Shown one piece after another: positions 43,230 through 53,337 of a stretch of DNA of 64,000 nt. The position numbers and the translations under genes were made by a program. This DNA is from Aerococcaceae bacterium zg-1292 (lineage in GTDB: Bacteria > Bacillota > Bacilli > Lactobacillales > Aerococcaceae). Where the stretch lies: NCBI GenBank assembly GCA_016126655.1, contig CP065955.1, forward strand, positions 1,285,001-1,349,000, in the 5' to 3' direction. Position 1 is the first letter of the stretch, and each line of letters opens with the position of its first letter. Below the pieces are notes generated by a model. The model was not told the DNA's origin. It did no database searches and worked only from the letters and a program-made list of their open reading frames with translations.

Positions 43230-44476
43230 TAAGACAGTTTTTTATTTCGTTTACCATAGTAACTTGGCTGTTCAATGCCTTCGATACTATCAGCAGTAAT
43301 CACAACTTTTTTCACATCTTCACGACTCGCTGCATCAAACATCACGTCTAACATGACGTTTTCAATAATGGAGCGTAAACCGCGTGCACCTGTTTCTCGT
43401 TCAATTGCCTTTTTAGCAATTAAGCGCAAAGCGTCCTCTTCAAATTCAAGTTTGACATCATCCAATTCAAGTAATTTTTGATATTGCTTCACCAGAGCAT
43501 TTTTGGGTTCGGTTAAAATTGATACTAAATCATCTTCAGTTAATTTTTCTAACGCGGCCATAATTGGCAAACGTCCAATAAATTCAGGAATTAAACCGAA
43601 TTTCAGTAAGTCCTCGGGAGTAATTTGTTGCATCAAACTCGCATTAGGATCCACTTTCCCAGTGTTGCTACCAAAACCAATCACTTTACTACCCAGACGT
43701 TCTTTAACGATAGTTTCAATACCGTCAAACGCACCACCGACAATAAATAAGATTTGACTCGTATCTAATTTTAAAAATTCTTGACTCGGATGTTTACGAC
43801 CACCTTTAGGTGGAATATTTGCTTCGGTACCTTCTAGAATTTTAAGAAGTGCTTGTTGGACGCCTTCCCCACTCACGTCACGTGTAATGGAAACATTTTC
43901 TGATTTACGGGCAATTTTATCAATTTCATCAACATAAATGATGCCTTTTTCTGCACGTGCTAAATCATAATCAGCAGCTTGAACAAGTTTTAGTAAAATA
44001 TTTTCAACATCTTCACCAACATAACCTGCTTCGGTCAATGTCGTCGCATCAGCGATGGCAAATGGTACATTTAATAACCTTGCTAAGCTTTGAGCTAAAA
44101 ATGTTTTACCAGAACCCGTTGGTCCAATTAAACAAATATTACTTTTTTGTAACTCAATATCTTCATCTTTATCTTGACGATGATTAATACGTTTATAGTG
44201 ATTGTAAACAGCCACTGCTAACGATTTTTTCGCGTCTTGTTGCCCGATAACATATTGATTCAACACTTCCATGATTTGCGAAGGTTTCAATACTTGAATC
44301 GGTCCTACTAGTTCACGTTGACCCATTTCTTCATCAATAATCGATTGACATAGGGCAACACATTCATCACAGATAAACACATCTGGTCCTGCGATAATTT
44401 TATTTACCTCATCTTGAGATTTCCCACAAAATGAGCAATAATAATCATTATTTCGACGATTTACTCGACTACTCAA
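43229..44476 (-). CDS. clpX: ATP-dependent Clp protease ATPase subunit ClpX
   Basis: AAA+ unfoldase (415 aa) delivering substrates to ClpP. N-terminal C4 zinc finger (Cys14, Cys17, Cys36, Cys39), Walker A GPTGSGKT, pore loop region AGYVGEDVE, Walker [13 protein letters not shown], arginine finger and sensor 2 ([14 protein letters not shown]). The IGF-type ClpP contact appears as [10 protein letters not shown] with the upstream GFGSNTGK loop. Gene order tig-clpX-engB is standard. Confidence 0.97.
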   Translation of the reverse strand: MSSRVNRRNNDYYCSFCGKSQDEVNKIIAGPDVFICDECVALCQSIIDEEMGQRELVGPIQVLKPSQIMEVLNQYVIGQQDAKKSLAVAVYNHYKRINHRQDKDEDIELQKSNICLIGPTGSGKTFLAQSLARLLNVPFAIADATTLTEAGYVGEDVENILLKLVQAADYDLARAEKGIIYVDEIDKIARKSENVSITRDVSGEGVQQALLKILEGTEANIPPKGGRKHPSQEFLKLDTSQILFIVGGAFDGIETIVKERLGSKVIGFGSNTGKVDPNASLMQQITPEDLLKFGLIPEFIGRLPIMAALEKLTEDDLVSILTEPKNALVKQYQKLLELDDVKLEFEEDALRLIAKKAIERETGARGLRSIIENVMLDVMFDAASREDVKKVVITADSIEGIEQPSYYGKRNKKLS

Positions 44477-44518
44477 TTGATTTCCTCCTTGCTCAATACT
44501 CTATCTATATATACTGGC

Positions 44519-44579
44519 GAAACAGGGTTGCACCGTCTACTAGCCATTGACATAGTTGACTGACTGCAATCCCTGTTTC
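44519..44579. other. Long-armed hairpin in the tig-clpX gap
   Basis: GAAACAGGGTTGCA and TGCAATCCCTGTTTC are complementary with one extra base and enclose ~32 bases. On the - strand, the transcribed sense, no T run follows, so it is not a clean terminator. It could be an mRNA processing or stabilising structure, or a small repeat element. Confidence 0.6.
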
Positions 44580-44631
44580 TATTTTACCTTATGTAATGCA
44601 TCAAATGCTAATATTTAGCATATTGATAGCT

Positions 44632-45912
44632 TTATTTTTCTTCTGCTGTCGATACAATTAACTCCATAGCTTTTTTCAATTTGATATCAGATGTTAACAT
44701 ATCAGTTGATACAAATTGTTTTACTTGTTCTGAAGTCATATTGTATTGAGTTGCTAATTCTGCAACTTCTTTTTCGATTTCATCATCAGAAACTTGTACG
44801 TCTTCTGCTTCAACAATCGCTTCTAATACTAAGTTTGTTTTTGTACGTAATTCAGCTTCTTCACCAAATTGATCGTGTAAATCAGCACTTGTAGTACCAG
44901 TAATTTGGTAATATAACTGTTCATCAATACCTTGACGTTTTAAGTTATTCAAGAAGTGATCCATTTGACGGTGAATTTCTTCGTGAACCATTTCATGTGG
45001 TAATTCAACAATTTCAGCATTTTCGACTGCTTGACGGATTGCTAAATCATCTTTCATCTCTTTTGCAGCCGCTTCTTTTGATTCTGTTAATTGTACACGT
45101 ACTTTATTTTCTAATTCCGCTAATGTTTCAACTTCTTCATCCACATCTTTAGCAAATTCATCATCTAATTCAGGTAATTCCAATGCTTTTACTTCGTGAA
45201 CTTTTACTTTAAATGTCGCTTCTTTACCAGCTAGTGCTTCTGCATGATATTCTTCTGGGAAAGTCACATTAACGTCTTTTTCTTCACCTGCTTTTACACC
45301 AACTAATTGGTCTTCAAAGCCTGGAATAAATGAATTAGAACCTAATTCTAATGAATGGTTTTCACCTTTTCCGCCTTCAAATGCTTCTTCACCTAAGAAA
45401 CCTTCAAAATCAATTACAACAGTATCACCATTTTCAGCTGCATCTTCTTTTACAACTAATTCAGCTAAACGTTTACGTTTTGCTTCGATATCCACTTTAA
45501 CATCTTCGTCCGTAACGGTAGTATCTTGTTTTTCAACGGTTAAGTTTTTGTATTCACCTAATTTAACTTCTGGTTTTAAGGTGACGTTGGCTTTTAATAC
45601 CCATGGTTGACCTTTTTCCATTGAATCAATATCGATTTTAGGTTGAGTTACAACATTGATATCTGCTTCTTTTACAGCACGTTCGTATGCTGCTGGTAAT
45701 AATGCATTCAATGTATCTTCATATAAAGCAGCTTCACCATAAACATTATCAAAGATTTTACGTGGCACTTTACCTTTACGGAATCCAGGTACTGAGATAC
45801 GTTTTTGTACCTTTTTAAATGCTATGTCCAATCCTGCTTTTACGTCTTCAACTGGAATTTCAAACGTTAAAACGCCCTCGTTCACAGATGTTTTTTCAAA
45901 ATTTGTTGTCAT
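44632..45912 (-). CDS. tig: Trigger factor
   Basis: Ribosome-associated chaperone with peptidyl-prolyl isomerase activity (426 aa). The ribosome-binding signature [19 protein letters not shown] is in the N-domain; the FKBP-like domain follows ([38 protein letters not shown]) and a helical C-terminal arm. An earlier in-frame ATG at 45960 overlaps the promoter; [13 protein letters not shown], behind TTGGAGGTTAAATACACA, is the expected beginning. Followed by clpX. Confidence 0.96.
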   Translation of the reverse strand: MTTNFEKTSVNEGVLTFEIPVEDVKAGLDIAFKKVQKRISVPGFRKGKVPRKIFDNVYGEAALYEDTLNALLPAAYERAVKEADINVVTQPKIDIDSMEKGQPWVLKANVTLKPEVKLGEYKNLTVEKQDTTVTDEDVKVDIEAKRKRLAELVVKEDAAENGDTVVIDFEGFLGEEAFEGGKGENHSLELGSNSFIPGFEDQLVGVKAGEEKDVNVTFPEEYHAEALAGKEATFKVKVHEVKALELPELDDEFAKDVDEEVETLAELENKVRVQLTESKEAAAKEMKDDLAIRQAVENAEIVELPHEMVHEEIHRQMDHFLNNLKRQGIDEQLYYQITGTTSADLHDQFGEEAELRTKTNLVLEAIVEAEDVQVSDDEIEKEVAELATQYNMTSEQVKQFVSTDMLTSDIKLKKAMELIVSTAEEK

Positions 45913-45958
45913 TGTGTATTTAACCTCCAACACTATGAAATATTTAACATACCCTATC

Positions 45959-45987
45959 ATTTTACTCTAAAAGCCTTGTAAAGTAAA
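45959..45987 (-). promoter_or_regulatory. Promoter of tig
   Basis: -35 TTTACT (45982-45987), 17-bp spacer, -10 TAAAAT (45959-45964), ~47 bp before the tig start. This also shows that the longer tig frame is unlikely. Confidence 0.6.
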
Positions 45988-46102
45988 CAAAAAAACAACT
46001 TTCTCGTGCGTTTCTATCAAAAAATTTAGGAATAATAACCCTCTTTTAAGAAAAATTGAATAATTGTCATCAGTTCTACTATGCTGAATACATTTTTTCT
46101 AG

Positions 46103-46108
46103 TATAAT
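46103..46108 (+). promoter_or_regulatory. -10 element of recU-pbp1A
   Basis: A perfect TATAAT ~22 bp before recU, followed by GAGGAGG. The -35 is poorly defined. Confidence 0.5.
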
Positions 46109-46129
46109 AATTGATGAGGAGGCTCGTCC

Positions 46130-46732
46130 ATGATTCAATATCCAAGTGGTATCAAACCAAAACGAGTTGCTCAATCGTCAAAACAAACCACCACTAAACA
46201 AACACAATACGGGAGTCGTGGGATGTCTTTAGAAGATCGTATCAATCAATCCAATGATTATTATAATACGCATCATCTTGCAGTCATTCATAAAAAACCT
46301 ACACCGATTCAAGTGGTTAAAGTAGATTACCCTAAGCGAAGCGCGGCTAGAATAACAGAAGCTTATTATAAAAATGCTTCTACAACCGACTACAATGGTG
46401 TTTATCAAGGAATGTATATTGACTTTGAAGCAAAAGAAACAAAAAATAAAACAAGTTTTCCACTCGCAAACTTACCTGAACATCAACGACAACATATGTT
46501 GCAGTGCATTGAACAAGGTGGCATTGCTTTTTTAATTTTGTCGTTTGCTGTGCATCAAGAAGTATATATTATTCCTTATGAAGCAGTGGATACATTTATT
46601 AAAACTGAAAAACAACAAAGTTTGCCTTATGACTTTGTTAAATCAGTGGGTTTTCTGTGTAAAACAGGTGTTTTCCCACTCATCGACTATTTAGAAGCTT
46701 TAGACTATTATTTACAAAATCGTCAAAGCTAG
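46130..46732 (+). CDS. recU: Holliday junction resolvase RecU
   Basis: RecU (200 aa) cleaves Holliday junctions during recombination and segregation. GMSLEDRINQSNDYY, KKPTPIQVVKVDYP, TDYNGVYQGMYIDFEAKETKNKTSFPL (split core with catalytic Asp, Glu-x-Lys) and the C-terminal FLCKTGVFPLIDYL are typical. It lies 10-20 bp before pbp1A, the conserved recU-ponA pair of Firmicutes. Confidence 0.95.
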   Translation: MIQYPSGIKPKRVAQSSKQTTTKQTQYGSRGMSLEDRINQSNDYYNTHHLAVIHKKPTPIQVVKVDYPKRSAARITEAYYKNASTTDYNGVYQGMYIDFEAKETKNKTSFPLANLPEHQRQHMLQCIEQGGIAFLILSFAVHQEVYIIPYEAVDTFIKTEKQQSLPYDFVKSVGFLCKTGVFPLIDYLEALDYYLQNRQS

Positions 46733-46753
46733 AAAGAAAGGATGATTTCTTCA

Positions 46754-49246
46754 ATGGCAACAGGAAGCCGAGTTGAACGAAAAAAATATGAAAGAAAAAC
46801 TGGACGCCCATCCAGCCCAAGTCCTAAAAAGAAAGCACGACCAAAACGTCGAAAAAATTGGATTAAGCGTTTCTTTATTTTACTGGTTGCCCTCTTCTTT
46901 CTTGCAGTCATTGGAGGTGCTAGTCTATTCGGTTATTATGCACTCAATGCGCCTAAAATATCCAAATCTGACTTACAAGGGCAAGTATCTTCAAAGATTT
47001 ACGATCATGAAGGGACACTGATTAAAGAATTAGGTGGTCAAAACCGTGATTTAATGACAAAGGATGAAATGCCACAAGTATTAAAAGATGCGGTACTGGC
47101 TATTGAAGACTCGCGCTTTTACTCACATCACGGCATTGATCCCATCCGTATCGTTGGCGCTTTAATATCTAATATTCGTTCTGGTGCCATTCGAGAAGGT
47201 GGTAGTACCATAACGCAACAATTAGTAAAACTATCTGTTTTTTCTACTGACTTTACTGACCAAACATTAGAACGTAAAGCTCAAGAAGCTTGGTTGTCAT
47301 TGCAAATTGAACAACAGTATTCAAAAGATGAAATCTTAACGTTATACCTTAACAAACTTTTTTACTCAAATAATGTGTACGGTGCAAAAACAGCGACACG
47401 AGTCTTTTTTAATAAAAATTTAGCAGACTTAACTTTAGCTGAAGCAGCGTTATTAGCGGGAATCCCACAAGCACCTTCGCACTACGACCCGTATGCGAAT
47501 CCTACAGAAGCAAAAGAGCGCCGTGACTTAGTGCTCAGTGTGATGTATGAGCGCGGATTAATTACACAGTCTGAATATCAAGCAGCGGTTAATACAACGA
47601 TTGAGTCTACACTTGTTCCATTGGATGACAAAACATTAGCTGAAAAAGACTTAATGGTCGATGCCTATATTGATGTTGTCGCTCAAGAAGTTCAAGAAAA
47701 ATCGAATATCAATATTTATACCGACGGTGTCGAAGTCTACACGAACTTAAACATGGATGTTCAACGTCATTTATATGAAACTGTCAATCAAAATAAATCT
47801 GTAGTCTTCCCAGATAATTCAATGCAAACAGCCGTATCCATTATCGATGTTACGACTGGTGCCCTCCAAGCAATCAGTGGTGGCCGAAAACAGGATGTTG
47901 TAATGGGACTCAATCGTGCCAACACACTCAATCGCAGTATTGGTTCTACGATGAAACCATTGGCCGATTATGGTCCAGCTATTGAATATTTAAATTATTC
48001 AACCGGTCAATTGGTTGTTGATGAACCAATGAAGTACTCTAGCGGTGCAGATTTATTCAACTATGATTTTGAGTACAAAGGCAAAATGACATTGCGTGAA
48101 GCATTAGCAGGCTCGCGTAATATTCCAGCCTTAAAAATGTTAAAAGAAGTTGGATTTGATAATGCCTACGCCTTTTTACAAAAATTAGATATCAATATCT
48201 TAAATGATAACAAGCGTCAACTTGTTGAAGCCAATGCGATTGGTGGTGAAGTGACACCTATTCAATTATCCGCTGCCTATGCCGCTATTGCCAATTACGG
48301 GACTTACCACAAACCGCATACTGTGAAAAAAATTGTCACAGCTGCAGGTACGGAAGAAGTGTATGAAACGACCAAGACGCAAGCTATGAAAGATTCTACA
48401 GCTTATATGCTAACGGATATTTTAAAAGGTGTCCCTGGTACTTTTGCTACTAGTGCTGCTATCGATGGAATTCATCATGCAGGTAAAACAGGTACGACAA
48501 ACTATACGGATGAGCAGTTAAAACAACTTGGTTTAGATAGTAGTACCTATGCTGCGCCAGATGCTTGGTATGTCGGATTTTCACCACAATATGCTATCGC
48601 CACTTGGGTCGGTTATGACAATCCTTACGAATCCGGCAACTATTTAACCCTTGAAGAAACACGGATACCACAATTAATTTATAAAGAAATGATGACGTAT
48701 CTGATGAAAAATGTTCCGGTAACTGATTGGCAAAGACCAGACTCTGTCAAAGAAATGGAAATTGAGAAATATACGGATCCACTCATGTTACCAGGACCGT
48801 ATACACCAGCAGAAGCCCGTTCAAAAGAATTATTTGTTGCAAGTAGCACATTACCTACTATTCAATCTTTAGCTTACGGACAGTATGTTGATGCGCCAAC
48901 TAGTTTGACGGCTACCTATAATCAAGAGAAAAAACAAATTGAAGCCTCATGGTCAGGTAACTTACCACAAAATGCAGTTTATGAATTAGTTTTAAATGAT
49001 AAAGTAGTCTATACTGGTACAGGAACGAACTTTAATATTCCTACACCACCAACACCGGGCAACTATAGTCTGCGATTACGAATACTTTTAGGCAACAGTT
49101 CATCAGACACATTAGTCTTCAATATCAATTTAGTAGCTGATGAAACCACTACTAGTGACGAATCAACGACTTCGGTTGACGAAACAACCTTAGTGCCAGA
49201 AACAACACTGGAACCTCCTTTACCAAGTGAAACAACTGCACAATAA
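46754..49246 (+). CDS. pbp1A: Bifunctional penicillin-binding protein 1A
   Basis: Class A PBP polymerising and cross-linking peptidoglycan (about 830 aa). Basic cytosolic tail, one membrane helix (FFILLVALFFLAVIGGASLF), GT51 transglycosylase (EDSRFYSHHGIDPIRIVGAL, GGSTITQQLVK, RKAQEAWLSLQIE) and a transpeptidase with SIGSTMKP (nucleophile Ser), SRN and HAGKTGTTN. A fibronectin-like C-terminal domain and a Thr/Glu/Ser-rich tail follow. An ATG at 46742 is directly on AAAGG; the next ATG (MATGSRVERK) has usable spacing and is preferred. Follows recU. Confidence 0.94.
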   Translation: MATGSRVERKKYERKTGRPSSPSPKKKARPKRRKNWIKRFFILLVALFFLAVIGGASLFGYYALNAPKISKSDLQGQVSSKIYDHEGTLIKELGGQNRDLMTKDEMPQVLKDAVLAIEDSRFYSHHGIDPIRIVGALISNIRSGAIREGGSTITQQLVKLSVFSTDFTDQTLERKAQEAWLSLQIEQQYSKDEILTLYLNKLFYSNNVYGAKTATRVFFNKNLADLTLAEAALLAGIPQAPSHYDPYANPTEAKERRDLVLSVMYERGLITQSEYQAAVNTTIESTLVPLDDKTLAEKDLMVDAYIDVVAQEVQEKSNINIYTDGVEVYTNLNMDVQRHLYETVNQNKSVVFPDNSMQTAVSIIDVTTGALQAISGGRKQDVVMGLNRANTLNRSIGSTMKPLADYGPAIEYLNYSTGQLVVDEPMKYSSGADLFNYDFEYKGKMTLREALAGSRNIPALKMLKEVGFDNAYAFLQKLDINILNDNKRQLVEANAIGGEVTPIQLSAAYAAIANYGTYHKPHTVKKIVTAAGTEEVYETTKTQAMKDSTAYMLTDILKGVPGTFATSAAIDGIHHAGKTGTTNYTDEQLKQLGLDSSTYAAPDAWYVGFSPQYAIATWVGYDNPYESGNYLTLEETRIPQLIYKEMMTYLMKNVPVTDWQRPDSVKEMEIEKYTDPLMLPGPYTPAEARSKELFVASSTLPTIQSLAYGQYVDAPTSLTATYNQEKKQIEASWSGNLPQNAVYELVLNDKVVYTGTGTNFNIPTPPTPGNYSLRLRILLGNSSSDTLVFNINLVADETTTSDESTTSVDETTLVPETTLEPPLPSETTAQ

Positions 49247-49256
49247 TATGTATGAC

Positions 49257-49291
49257 AAAAAGACTTTGGTTCTCTGACCAAAGTCTTTTTT
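49257..49291. terminator. Bidirectional terminator between pbp1A and lepB
   Basis: AAAGACTTTGGT and ACCAAAGTCTTT form a perfect stem with T runs on both strands, between the convergent ends of pbp1A and lepB. Confidence 0.85.
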
Positions 49292-49396
49292 GTATGGGTT
49301 CTCCAATAGCTCGTAACACTGCACAAGATGCTGGAGGACACTCAATCCGCCATAAAAGGTTGATATTTTATACTATTCTTCTGACAAAAAATTGAA

Positions 49397-49993
49397 TTAT
49401 TTTTCAACAATCTGTGTGCCATCATTACTAAGTTGATACCGTTTCACACTACCTATCGCTTCTAAAGGAAAATAAGTCCACTCAGCGACGCCTTGTACAG
49501 ATTCAATCGGTACCAAACCAAATTGACGACTATCACCTGAATGCGGGCGGTTATCCCCCATGACAAAGTAGAAACCATCTGGAATTGTAGTACTACCAAT
49601 CGTATCCCATAATGAAAAATTTTCTGTAAAAACACCTGCCGTTTGTGACTTTAACGGTTCTAGATACGGCTCTGCTAACGTAACACCATTTAATATCAGT
49701 TGCTCATTATGCACAGCAAGTGTATCCCCTGGTAAACCAATCAATCGTTTGACATAATGATTGGTTGTTAATCCTGTTGGATCTGGAAATGTTACAATAT
49801 CAAACCGTTGAATCGCTGACACCTTGTTCAACAACATTTGACGGCCATCAGTAAGGGTTAAATCCATTGAATGCCCTTCAACTTGAAAGGGTTGGACAAC
49901 ATATTGCTTTACTCCCATGAAGATGATGACTGCCAATGTCACCGAAAACAAGATATCAACGATTGATTTAAATAATGATTTTAGACTATTCAT
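49397..49993 (-). CDS. lepB: Signal peptidase I
   Basis: Type I signal peptidase (198 aa), membrane-anchored by one N-terminal helix (about 12-28), cleaving exported preproteins. Box B VEGHSMDLTL holds the catalytic Ser42; box D YVKRLIGLPGD holds Lys82; box E FVMGDNRPHSGDSR is intact. Most homologues have Ser-Met-x-Pro-Thr, and here the Pro is absent (SMDLTL). The start overlaps the ctpA stop (ATGAATAG), so translation is coupled. Confidence 0.93.
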   Translation of the reverse strand: MNSLKSLFKSIVDILFSVTLAVIIFMGVKQYVVQPFQVEGHSMDLTLTDGRQMLLNKVSAIQRFDIVTFPDPTGLTTNHYVKRLIGLPGDTLAVHNEQLILNGVTLAEPYLEPLKSQTAGVFTENFSLWDTIGSTTIPDGFYFVMGDNRPHSGDSRQFGLVPIESVQGVAEWTYFPLEAIGSVKRYQLSNDGTQIVEK

Positions 49994-51449
49994 TTTGTCC
50001 TAATAGCTTTTTAACCGACTCAACAGCTTTATCGTATTGTGAGTCATGCGTTTGTAAATATTCACGAGCTGCCGTATTTAAGGCAGTGGCAGTATCACCA
50101 GTAATGATACCATCAACGTTTAAATCATGCTCAGCTTGGAATTTTTCAACTGCTTTTTTAACTGAGGCATCAAAAATATAATCTGACTCAATTTCATAGC
50201 CAAATGCACGCAACATTACAATGGCTGATTTGACATAATCATTGGAATCGCCCTCTTGAAGTTTTTCTTTATAATTTAACAGAATCGCTTCAGATAATGG
50301 TTCTGGTGCTACTTCAACATCTGGATTAACACCCGTTTTATGAATCCATGTCCCTTTAGGCGTTAACCATTTCGCCACGGTTAATTTTAGCTCCCCTAAT
50401 TCCGACTTACTCGTAATATTTTGAGCAGTTCCTTTCCCGAATGTCTTCTTACCAACTAATGGGTAATCTGTATTTTCACCAATTGCTGCCGCTAAGATTT
50501 CACTGGCACTGGCACTACCTCCATTAATTAATACAGCATAAGGTTCTTTAATTTTAAACTTACCATATAACACATCATTAGCAGGAATCGGCACCGGATC
50601 AGCATGAGGTTCTTGCATTTGTAAAATGTTTTGTCCTTGTTTTAAAAACATATTCCCCATTTTAATTGCTTGGTCTAACAATCCTCCTGGATTATTACGT
50701 AAATCGATGACAAATGCTTTTGCCCCTTCCTTACGTAATTTTGTCACTGCTTCTTCCAATTCTTTGGCGGTTGTAGCTGAAAATTGCGAAATTTTAATAT
50801 GTCCAATTGCTTTATTTTTTTTATCAATTTCTCCAGTTACGGAAACAACTGGAATTTCAGCTCGTTCTACTGTTACATCAAATGTTGTCGAACCACGTTG
50901 AATTTTCAACGTCACTTTTGATCCTACTTCACCACGAATCAATTTGACAATTTCCGATGTATTTTTATCTAATAATTTTTCGCCATCTGCTTCTAAAATA
51001 ATATCATTAGGCTGTAATCCAGCACGTTCGGCAGGCGTACCAGCAATGGCACTAATAATTACTACTTGCCCATTTTGCAAAGTAAATTGAACACCAATAC
51101 CTGAAAAAGAACCTTCAATCGATTCATCAAACATATTTGCTTTTTCTGCATCCAAGTATTCAGAATAAGGGTCACCTAGCGATGACACCATTCCTTCCAA
51201 TGCACCTTGAAGTAATGTGTTTTTATCGACATCTTCTATATATTTATCTAAGATAGAATTATAAACATCAATAATCTTTTGAATATCTTCTTTGTTCAAA
51301 GGAGATTCTTTTACCGGTTTCGTATTTTGTTGAGTTGTTTGCTCCGTCGTCGTTTCGGTTGTGGTTTCTTGCGCAAACATTGACGGTGCATAGGACAATA
51401 TCATAGCAGAACATAATAATGTCCCAAAAATACGTTTCATATCTTTCAT
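49986..51449 (-). CDS. ctpA: S41 C-terminal processing peptidase (CtpA/PrcB type)
   Basis: Exported serine peptidase (487 aa). Signal peptide at 1-26 ending in SMFAQ, a TTTETTTEQTTQQ linker, a PDZ domain (GIGVQFTLQNGQVVIISAI, GDIILEADG-like NDIILEADGEKL), then the S41 catalytic domain with IDLRNNPGG, INGGSASASEILAAAIG (Ser about 316) and GKKTFGKGTAQ (Lys about 341). A C-terminal peptidoglycan-binding domain follows (DYVKSAIVMLRAFGYEI, VEKFQAEHDLNVDGIITGDT). The family trims cell-envelope proteins. It lies between deoD and lepB. Confidence 0.93.
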   Translation of the reverse strand: MKDMKRIFGTLLCSAMILSYAPSMFAQETTTETTTEQTTQQNTKPVKESPLNKEDIQKIIDVYNSILDKYIEDVDKNTLLQGALEGMVSSLGDPYSEYLDAEKANMFDESIEGSFSGIGVQFTLQNGQVVIISAIAGTPAERAGLQPNDIILEADGEKLLDKNTSEIVKLIRGEVGSKVTLKIQRGSTTFDVTVERAEIPVVSVTGEIDKKNKAIGHIKISQFSATTAKELEEAVTKLRKEGAKAFVIDLRNNPGGLLDQAIKMGNMFLKQGQNILQMQEPHADPVPIPANDVLYGKFKIKEPYAVLINGGSASASEILAAAIGENTDYPLVGKKTFGKGTAQNITSKSELGELKLTVAKWLTPKGTWIHKTGVNPDVEVAPEPLSEAILLNYKEKLQEGDSNDYVKSAIVMLRAFGYEIESDYIFDASVKKAVEKFQAEHDLNVDGIITGDTATALNTAAREYLQTHDSQYDKAVESVKKLLGQNE

Positions 51450-51461
51450 TTAATCCCCTTC

Positions 51462-52178
51462 TTATTTCTGTAATTGTACAGCAGTTTCTAATGCGATTTC
51501 CATCATTTGTGTAAAGGTTTGTTCACGTTCTTGTGCGGTTGTTTCCTCTCCAGTTATTAAATGGTCACTAATTGTACACATTGCTAAAGCGCGACGATTA
51601 TGTTTGGCGGCCACTGCATAAATACCTGCTGCTTCCATTTCCACTGCTAAAACGCCATAACGTGCTAATTTTGCTTTATCCATTTCCTCATTATAGAAAC
51701 GGTCGCTAGATAACACATTACCAACGTGAATTCCTTCAACACCAGCATCTTTAGCAATATGATACGCTGTATCTAAGACATCAAATGATGCGATGGCTGA
51801 ATAATGTACTTGCCCATCAAAAATATTGCGCAAAGCACTGGAATCTGTAGTGGCGCCCATACCAAAGACAATATCACGTACTTTCACTTCTTCTTTCATA
51901 CCTCCAGCTGACCCAATACGAATAATCGTATCCACATCAAACTCTTGGTATAATTCTTCTGCATAAATCATCGCAGACGGAATCCCCATCCCAGAACCTT
52001 GAACTGAAATACGAACGCCTTTATACGTTCCAGTAAAACCAAACATATTGCGAACCGAATTATATTGAACAACATCTTCTAAAAATGTTTCAGCAATAAA
52101 TTTTGCACGCAATGGATCTCCTGGAAATAAAACTACTTTCGCAATATCACCTTTATTTGCATTAATATGTACACTCAT
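51462..52178 (-). CDS. deoD: Purine-nucleoside phosphorylase, hexameric DeoD type
   Basis: Class II purine nucleoside phosphorylase (238 aa) accepting 6-oxo and 6-amino purine nucleosides. Signatures: INANKGDIAKVVLFPGDPLRAKFIAE (split), GFTGTYKGVRISVQGSGMGIPS, RIGSAGGM, GVLAVEMEAAGIY and TISDHLITGE with the catalytic Asp. The window therefore has both PNP classes. Convergent relation to none; divergent from the ISL3 remnant. Confidence 0.95.
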   Translation of the reverse strand: MSVHINANKGDIAKVVLFPGDPLRAKFIAETFLEDVVQYNSVRNMFGFTGTYKGVRISVQGSGMGIPSAMIYAEELYQEFDVDTIIRIGSAGGMKEEVKVRDIVFGMGATTDSSALRNIFDGQVHYSAIASFDVLDTAYHIAKDAGVEGIHVGNVLSSDRFYNEEMDKAKLARYGVLAVEMEAAGIYAVAAKHNRRALAMCTISDHLITGEETTAQEREQTFTQMMEIALETAVQLQK

Positions 52179-52283
52179 GTTAAAACTCCTTTAATTCACC
52201 AATCTATAAGATTTTTTACAAATTCATTTTTCAATAAAGATAATCGCAACAAAAATCTCATTACGATTATCATACCATAGTAA

Positions 52284-52751
52284 GTGGCAAAAAGTCATCT
52301 AATGAATGACAAATCTGATTTTCATAATCGTCCACAGTATAATCGGAAATTAAAACGATATATTAATAAAGCTCAATTATTGGAAAAGATATTAGAGATT
52401 GACCCAATATTAGAAAAAGCATATCACTTAGTCGATATATATTTTAATTTCAATAATACTTTTTTGCCTTTCGAAGAAAAAATGGATGATTTAATGAGTA
52501 TCATTAGTGAATATCAACAGTCGAATATTCCAGAATTAAAACAGTTCAGTCGTACCTTGTACAATTGGAGAGTTGAAATATGTCATTCTTTTATCTTGAT
52601 TGATTATCGTAGAATATCAAATGCTTTTACAGAAGCATCAAATGGTACTATAAAGGATATAATGCGTAATGCAAAGGGAATGCATTCTTTTACAAGAGCA
52701 CGCAATCGTATGATGTATGTTGTTAATCAAGACACATGGACGTTAAGATAG
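52284..52751 (+). pseudogene. ISL3-family transposase, C-terminal remnant
   Basis: 155-codon fragment matching the C-terminal part of ISL3 transposases: LKQFSRTLYNWRVEICHSF and RRISNAFTEASNGTIKDIMRN with GMHSFTRARNRM. This is the equivalent of the family's sNg-xxEgxN-xxIK block with the last acidic catalytic residue. The N-terminal two-thirds, including the zinc-finger region and the first acidic residues, are missing. It starts with a GTG in a frame interrupted just upstream. A degraded insertion sequence; not expected to be active. Confidence 0.8.
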
Positions 52752-53007
52752 TCTAAAATTACTATCATTTATTAATAATTACGAACGTTTCATAAGAAAA
52801 ACAGGGAGAGTTTAGTGTTTTGTAAACGAAATTCTCCCTAGTTTTGTCGCGTGATTCCCCACTAAATATTTGGTGGGAACCCACTAGAAATACCCTATTT
52901 TTAATGGGGACCCACCAGAAAATGTGGCGCCTTTTAAAACCACTCAACTGAAAACGCTGAGTGGTTGTGAGGTATAACAATTTAGTGGCTAACATTTCTT
53001 GACAATA
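52752..53007. other. Hairpin-rich region, probable right end of the ISL3 remnant
   Basis: Contains AGGGAGA...TCTCCCT, then three related GC-rich palindromic blocks (TTTGGTGGGAACCCAC, ATGGGGACCCACCAGAAAA and a nearby CCCCACTAAA). The terminal part GACCCACCAGAAAATGTGGC may be the old inverted repeat of the element. A - strand terminator follows. Confidence 0.4.
52932..52967 (-). terminator. Terminator, - strand
   Basis: ACCACTCA pairs with TGAGTGGT around 11 bases; TTTT follows on the - strand. Confidence 0.6.
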
Positions 53008-53157
53008 TTAACGTTGAAACAAATAAAAAATACCCGGTAATACGGTGACCACAATAGTGATCACAAGACATCCTATAATAATTCTTCGCAACAATTGATG
53101 TGATAACCACCATGGACTTGACTTAGAATATATTTCAAAAAGTCTTAGTAGCAGCAC
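53008..53157 (-). pseudogene. Possible short membrane peptide or gene remnant
   Basis: A 49-codon - strand frame with a convincing membrane helix: RRIIIGCLVITIVVTVLPG and ending IFYLFQR. The only start in frame is GTG, without a good ribosome site, and an in-frame stop lies just upstream. It looks like the 3' end of a lost membrane-protein gene next to the IS remnant; a real small protein cannot be excluded. It is followed by a proper terminator. Confidence 0.3.
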
Positions 53158-53337
53158 TTCTATTAGAATCGCTACTTAATATGGCAAGACGACATACATA
53201 TCATACTCAATTCCTGTTCTTCATAACCCATTGCTGCTTGAAGGGTGCTTTCTCAAACATTTTCCTTAATTTCGACTAACTAATCGAAAAAATCTTTATT
53301 GGCGGAACAATAACTCCCACTCTTAATTGTTCATGAT

